35,807 nucleotides of DNA. Origin: Actinophytocola sp036402745 (lineage in GTDB: Bacteria; Actinomycetota; Actinomycetes; Mycobacteriales; Pseudonocardiaceae). A model generated the notes under the pieces. It made no database searches, was not told the origin of the DNA, and saw only the letters and a list, made by a program, of their open reading frames with translations. The DNA lies in assembly GCF_036402745.1 (NCBI RefSeq), contig NZ_DASWSJ010000229.1, positions 1 to 35,807 on the forward strand, read 5' to 3'. A program made the position numbers and the translations under genes. How positions within the stretch are numbered: the first letter of the stretch is position 1; each line of letters opens with the position of its first letter. This document shows, piece after piece, positions 32,237 to 35,807 of the stretch.

Positions 32237-32554
32237 CTACCAGAACCTGCTCGTCGGGCGGCGCCGGTGCCGGGCGTTCCAGCAGGACTCGTGCCAGTGG
32301 CGGCGGTCCGCCACGCCCCCGGTCTCGTCCGCCGGCCACACCACCACGTGTGCGGTGCCCGGGCGGATCTCGTGGTCGCAGCCCGGGCAGCGGTACGTCT
32401 TCGCCGTCTGGGTGCCGGACACGCGGCGGACCAGCCAGTCGCCGTCCGCGGCCGACTCGAGCTGCTGCCAGCCGCCGGTCGGAGCGGGCGGCGGCGGCTC
32501 CGTGCGGCGGGCGCGCCGGTCCCGGTTACGGCGAGGCACGACTGGTCACGGTAG
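32099..32554 (+). other. doubtful reading frame with an N-terminal membrane helix
   Basis: From GTG 32099 (GAGAGGAG about 10 nt upstream) or GTG 32072 (GGGGGG upstream) a frame encodes GDMVLVGVVVGAALALRALAEVVVISWSLRATRR, a plausible single membrane helix with a basic end. After about residue 35 the codon usage weakens and the frame runs antisense to the conserved gene at 32237-32539. Either this is a short membrane protein damaged by a frameshift near 32200, or a chance frame. Confidence 0.2.
32237..32539 (-). CDS. conserved actinobacterial zinc-ribbon-like protein
   Basis: A 100-residue basic protein starting at GTG 32539 (MPRRNRDRRARRTEPPPP). The N-terminal third is Arg/Pro-rich and probably disordered. 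The core has DGDWLVRRVSGTQTAKTYRCPGCDHEIRPGTAHVVVWPAD, then RRHWHESCW; CxxC with the later His and Cys probably binds zinc. This pattern recurs widely in actinobacteria, often with the uninformative label ATP/GTP-binding protein; no nucleotide-binding motif is visible here. It is divergent from the FmdB-like gene, 35 bp away. Function is unknown. Confidence 0.82.
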   Translation of the reverse strand: MPRRNRDRRARRTEPPPPAPTGGWQQLESAADGDWLVRRVSGTQTAKTYRCPGCDHEIRPGTAHVVVWPADETGGVADRRHWHESCWNARHRRRPTSRFW

Positions 32555-32574
32555 CGGCAAGGCACAATGGTCTC

Positions 32575-32796
32575 GTGCCGACCTACGAGTTCCGCTGCCA
32601 CGACTGCGCCCAGACCTTCGACGTCCAGCGTCCGATGAGCGCCTCCGCCGACCCCGCGCCCTGCCCGGACGGCCACCGCAACACCGTCAAGCTCCTGTCC
32701 ACCATCGCGCTCACCGGCGCCGCCGGCGGCGAGGGCGCCCGGATGCCCGCGGGCGGCGGGGGCGGCTGCTGCGGCGGCGCATGCGGCTGCGGCTGA
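32575..32796 (+). CDS. FmdB family zinc-ribbon regulatory protein
   Basis: A 73-residue protein. GTG 32575 gives the family start MPTYEFRCHDCAQTFDV; longer in-frame starts do not match. CxxC of the N-terminal ribbon (CHDC) pairs with CPDGH further on. The C-terminus is the Gly/Cys-rich tail GGCCGGACGCG typical of actinobacterial members. FmdB was named from a putative regulator of formamidase in Methylophilus; the actual role is unknown. CACAAT (32563-32568) 6 nt before the start may be the -10 box of a leaderless transcript. The stop is 1 bp from the stop of the convergent dehydrogenase gene. Confidence 0.9.
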   Translation: MPTYEFRCHDCAQTFDVQRPMSASADPAPCPDGHRNTVKLLSTIALTGAAGGEGARMPAGGGGGCCGGACGCG

Positions 32797-32797
32797 G

Positions 32798-34576
32798 CTA
32801 GCGGTAGTCCCGGAAGCCCTTGCCCGTCTTGCGGCCCAGCCGGCCGGCGGTCACGAGGTGCTCCAGCAGCGGCGCCGGCGAGAACCCGGCGTCGCGGAAC
32901 TCGTAGTACAGCCCGCGCTCGATCGCCAGCGACACGTCCAGCCCCACCACATCGAGCAGCTCGAACGGCCCCATCGGCAGCCCGCAGCCCACCTTCATCG
33001 CGGTGTCGATGTCGTCGGCCTCCGCGTAGTGCGCTTCGAGCATCTTCACCGCGTCGTTCAGGTACGGGAACAGCAGCGCGTTCACGATGAACCCGGCCCG
33101 GTCCGCGCAGTGCACCGGGTGCTTGCCCACCCGCTGGCACACGGCACGGGCGGTCGCCACCACGTCCTCGGCGGTCGCGATCGTCGACACGATCTCCACC
33201 AGCTTCATCACCGGCGCCGGGTTGAAGAAGTGCAGCCCCACCACGTCCGCCGGCCGCGAGGTGGCCGCCGCGCACTCGATCACCGGCAGCGACGACGTCG
33301 TGGTCGCCAGGACCGCGCCCGGCTTCACCACCTCGTCCAGCGCGCCGAACACCGCCCGCTTGATCGACAGCTCCTCGGCCACCGCCTCGATCACGAGGTC
33401 GCAGTCGGCCAGCTCGTCGAACTCGACCACGCCGCGGATCCGGCCCAGCACCGCCTCACGGTCCTCTTCGGACAGCCGGCCCTTGACCACCTGGCGGTCC
33501 AGCGACTTGCGCACCGCCGCCAGCGCCGCGGTGGCCTTGTCCGCCGACCGCGCGCGCAGCACGGTGTCGAAGCCCTTCTTGGCGAACACCTCGACGATGC
33601 CGGTGGCCATCGTGCCCGTGCCGACCACGCCGACCCGCTGAACGTCCCGTGTGGACACCTCGGCCGCGGACACCGGGACGGGAGTGAGCACGTCCGGCAC
33701 CACGGCCGGCGAGTCGAGGCCGTCGTAGCTGTAGAAGCCGCGGCCGGACTTGCGGCCGAGCAGCCCCGCGGTGATCATCTGCCGCAGGATCGGCACCGGC
33801 GCGTGCAAGCGGTTGCGCGACTGGCGGTACATCGTCTCGAGGATCTCGTAGGCGGTGTCCAGCCCGATCAGGTCCAGCAGCGCGAGCGGCCCCATCGGGT
33901 AGCCGCAGCCGAACCGCATCGCCGCGTCCAGGTCCTCCCGGGTGGCGTAGCGGGACTCGTACATCGACACCGCGTGGTTGAGGTAGCCGAACAGCAGCGC
34001 GTTGGCGATGAACCCGGCCCGGTCGCCGATCACCACCGGCTCCTTGCCGAGCGTGCGGGCGAACGCCTCGACGTCGGCGACCACGTCCGGCTCGGTGACC
34101 ACCGTGCGGACGATCTCCACGAGCTTGAGCACCGGCGCCGGGTTGAAGAAGTGCAGCCCGACGACCTTGCCCGGCCGGCCGGTGTGCACGCCGATCTCGG
34201 TGACCGACAGCGAGGACGTGTTCGACGCGAGGATGACCTCCGGCCGGCACACCTCCTCGAGCTCGGTGAACACCTGGGCCTTGAGCTCGAGGCTCTCCGG
34301 GATCGCCTCGAGGACGAGGTCCACGTCGGCGAGGTCGGCGAGCGAGGTGGTGTAGCTGATCCGGTCGAGGAGCGCCGCGCGCGCCTCCGCGTCGAGCTTG
34401 CCGCCGGACAGGGCCCGCTCGGTGGAGTGCTCGACGTGCTCGCGGGCGCGGTCGATGCAGTCCTGGTCGAGCTCGACCCCGATCACCCGGATGCCCGTGC
34501 GGGCCACCACCTCGGCGATCCCGGCACCCATGGTGCCCAGCCCGACCACTCCGACACATCCGAACTCGCGCGCCAT
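32798..34576 (-). CDS. tandem-domain 3-hydroxyacyl-CoA (3-hydroxybutyryl-CoA) dehydrogenase
   Basis: A 592-residue protein of two complete 3-hydroxyacyl-CoA dehydrogenase units, each about 285 residues. ATG 34576 has GGAGG 7 nt upstream. Unit 1 has GVVGLGTMGAGIAEVVA, Glu35 at the end of the second strand (VIGVELDQD), the catalytic His in GLHFFNPAPV with Glu in KLVEIV, and RAGFIANALL. Unit 2 repeats all of these (GVVGTGTMATGIVEVFA, GLHFFNPAPVMKLVEIV, RAGFIVNALLFPYLND), but its cofactor strand reads TVLRARSADKA, without the acidic residue. It oxidises 3-hydroxyacyl-CoA or reduces acetoacetyl-CoA; with the thiolase and Ccr it fits the route to crotonyl-CoA. Fused forms are common in actinobacteria. 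Confidence 0.93.
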   Translation of the reverse strand: MAREFGCVGVVGLGTMGAGIAEVVARTGIRVIGVELDQDCIDRAREHVEHSTERALSGGKLDAEARAALLDRISYTTSLADLADVDLVLEAIPESLELKAQVFTELEEVCRPEVILASNTSSLSVTEIGVHTGRPGKVVGLHFFNPAPVLKLVEIVRTVVTEPDVVADVEAFARTLGKEPVVIGDRAGFIANALLFGYLNHAVSMYESRYATREDLDAAMRFGCGYPMGPLALLDLIGLDTAYEILETMYRQSRNRLHAPVPILRQMITAGLLGRKSGRGFYSYDGLDSPAVVPDVLTPVPVSAAEVSTRDVQRVGVVGTGTMATGIVEVFAKKGFDTVLRARSADKATAALAAVRKSLDRQVVKGRLSEEDREAVLGRIRGVVEFDELADCDLVIEAVAEELSIKRAVFGALDEVVKPGAVLATTTSSLPVIECAAATSRPADVVGLHFFNPAPVMKLVEIVSTIATAEDVVATARAVCQRVGKHPVHCADRAGFIVNALLFPYLNDAVKMLEAHYAEADDIDTAMKVGCGLPMGPFELLDVVGLDVSLAIERGLYYEFRDAGFSPAPLLEHLVTAGRLGRKTGKGFRDYR

Positions 34577-34729
34577 CGCTACCTCCGGAGACCGACAAAC
34601 CGGGTAGGCCGGATGCTACCTGCCAGTAACTAAGCGCGCCGCCCGGTCGTGGCCAGGCTCACGGGGTCGCCGCGAGGTCAGGGTGGCCGGTGAGGCCGCC
34701 CGCCTGTGCGACGAGAACAGGGTCGCGCG

Positions 34730-35710
34730 TCAGGGTTTCGGCAGGGTGGAGATCAACGTCTTCGCGAGCGCCTGGGTGGCGACGCACGGGTCCTCGCCCT
34801 TGGCGGGCTTCTGCTTGTCGTAGAACAGGTGGACGATCTCGGCGTCCCCGCTGCCGAACGGCCGGTGGGCGAACTGGAGCTCGCAGCTCGCGACGCCGGA
34901 GGCGGTGGCCTTCTGGTAGCCGGTGACGCCGCTGCCGAGGTCGACCGTCTTGGCGTCGCTGGCGCCTGTCTTCGGGTCGAGGCCGACGCGGAACCAGAGG
35001 CCGAGGCTGGCGGTGCCGGTGTTCCAGTTGCACCAGTGGAGGTTGTACGGCGAGCCCTCGTCGGCCGTGCCGACCGCGGGGGTGATCGCCGCGCGGTCGA
35101 GGGCCTGGCACGGGTCGAGGTCGAGCAGGGTGCCCTTGGCCACGTCGTACTCGGGCGGGTTGGTGCGGATGAGGTCGACGACAGCCGTCATGACGGTGCG
35201 GCCGGCCTTGCAGAGGTCCTTGGCGGCGCCGCCGGCCTGGATGACGATGCCGAAGTTGGGCGAGGTGGAGGTGACGACGGTGATGAAGCACGCGTCGCCG
35301 GAGTCGAGCTCGCTCTCGAGGGCGGGGAGGCCGCCGATGTTCTGCTGGGCGTCGGTGGCGTTGGTGATGCTGTCGCCGACGGTGAGGGTGATGTTGAGGT
35401 CCGAGCCGTCGGGGTCGGCCATGTAGTTGGAGCACTCACCGAAGTCGTTGCGGTTGCTCTTGGCGGGCTTGCCGACGCTGGCGAGGATGTCGTTCGTGAG
35501 CAGCTTGCACGGGTCGAGCGTGCGCAGCTTCTCGACGGTGAAGGCCGGGTCGTTGGACCGCGGGGCACCGGTCGCGGTCGCGGTGTTGGCCTGGCCGGCG
35601 GGCACGGTGGTGCGCGTGTAGGTGACCTTGGCGGTGTCGACGGTGCCCCCACACGCCGACACGACGACCATGATCGCGACGGCGGTCGCGGCCAGCAGGA
35701 TTCCCCTCAC
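34730..35710 (-). CDS. DUF3558-type lipoprotein with two homologous domains
   Basis: A 326-residue exported lipoprotein from GTG 35710. The signal peptide RGILLAATAVAIMVVVSAC ends at lipobox VSAC (Cys20). A Thr/Ala-rich linker precedes two related domains of about 130 residues. Each opens with a DPC motif (TLDPCKLLTNDIL; DLDPCQALDRAAI) and has a later Cys in CSNYMADP or HWCNWNTG, and one near the end (KDLCKAGRTVM; DPCVATQALAKTL). This is the pattern of DUF3558/PF12079-like lipoproteins common in Pseudonocardiaceae and mycobacteria, of unknown function. No strong ribosome site is seen; TACGGT before the start might be a leaderless -10 box. Confidence 0.85.
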   Translation of the reverse strand: MRGILLAATAVAIMVVVSACGGTVDTAKVTYTRTTVPAGQANTATATGAPRSNDPAFTVEKLRTLDPCKLLTNDILASVGKPAKSNRNDFGECSNYMADPDGSDLNITLTVGDSITNATDAQQNIGGLPALESELDSGDACFITVVTSTSPNFGIVIQAGGAAKDLCKAGRTVMTAVVDLIRTNPPEYDVAKGTLLDLDPCQALDRAAITPAVGTADEGSPYNLHWCNWNTGTASLGLWFRVGLDPKTGASDAKTVDLGSGVTGYQKATASGVASCELQFAHRPFGSGDAEIVHLFYDKQKPAKGEDPCVATQALAKTLISTLPKP

Positions 35711-35752
35711 AGGTGCACCGTATCGAGTAGACGCCGGTGACGTGCGGCGAAC

Positions 35753-35807
35753 CTACCTGTTCCGTCTCTCGAGGGCCTCGGCCGCGTGGTGGCGGACGAG
35801 CCGGTCG
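35753..35807 (-). CDS. C-terminal fragment of a gene running off the window
   Basis: On the minus strand the frame DRLVRHHAAEALERRNR ends in TAG at 35755-35753, 43 bp upstream of the DUF3558-type gene. The frame is open to the window edge. The sequence has normal GC-rich codon use and looks like a helical C-terminus, but 17 residues are too few to name it. Confidence 0.4.
   Translation of the reverse strand, partial: DRLVRHHAAEALERRNR

Overview
The window is high-GC DNA with many GTG/TTG starts, 4-bp ATGA/GTGA-type gene overlaps, lipobox-bearing secreted proteins and a crotonyl-CoA carboxylase/reductase. Together with a DUF3558-type lipoprotein, paired zinc-metallopeptidase lipoproteins and a Rv1264-type adenylate cyclase, this points to an actinomycete chromosome, most likely Pseudonocardiaceae (Amycolatopsis/Saccharothrix/Actinosynnema-like). 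The family placement is inference. I saw no tRNA, rRNA, CRISPR, transposase or phage gene.

Layout. (1) 1-5.7 kb: trehalose synthase C-terminus, maltokinase, glycogen branching enzyme (the TreS-Mak-GlgB arm of the GlgE alpha-glucan pathway), then an MFS transporter. (2) 5.8-9.2 kb: two paralogous exported zinc metallopeptidase lipoproteins flank a small secreted SH3-like protein and end at a 34-bp perfect palindrome. (3) 9.2-13.6 kb: YbbN-type thioredoxin/TPR protein, a probable frameshifted gene remnant, MTH1187-family protein, MarR regulator, and a two-gene ABC exporter. (4) 13.8-18.5 kb: a PF03640-type lipoprotein, then a mannose module: Tat-exported GH47 alpha-mannosidase divergent from a LacI regulator and mannose-6-phosphate isomerase. 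GACAAC-nn-TTGTC-type operators lie in the shared region. (5) 18.5-26.3 kb: Pro-rich membrane protein, MeaB, acetyl-CoA acetyltransferase, methylmalonyl-CoA epimerase, TetR regulator, SPW-repeat membrane protein, crotonyl-CoA carboxylase/reductase and a DivIVA/FilP-like coiled-coil protein. (6) 27-31.9 kb: cytosine-deaminase-like enzyme, universal stress protein, class III adenylate cyclase, alpha/beta hydrolase, HisC/Pat-type aminotransferase, DoxX protein and a small helical protein. (7) 32.2-35.8 kb: two small zinc-ribbon proteins, a tandem-domain 3-hydroxyacyl-CoA dehydrogenase, a DUF3558-type lipoprotein and the edge of one more gene.

Acetyl-CoA acetyltransferase, 3-hydroxyacyl-CoA dehydrogenase, Ccr, epimerase and MeaB together suggest the acetyl-CoA to crotonyl-CoA to ethylmalonyl/methylmalonyl-CoA route, which feeds C2 assimilation or polyketide extender units. 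No mutase is present here.

The most unusual signal is non-coding: a family of about 76-bp intergenic repeats, at least eleven copies plus one truncated copy. Each begins with GCCTCCGGCCCCC, has a central CACCGACAATTC-like core and ends with a nonamer matching the actinobacterial DnaA box (TTGTCCACA or near variants). Seven copies form an array with about 100-bp period (five forward, two inverted) between two convergent genes at 26.3-27.0 kb; four more are scattered in other intergenic gaps. I do not recognise this as a described repeat family.
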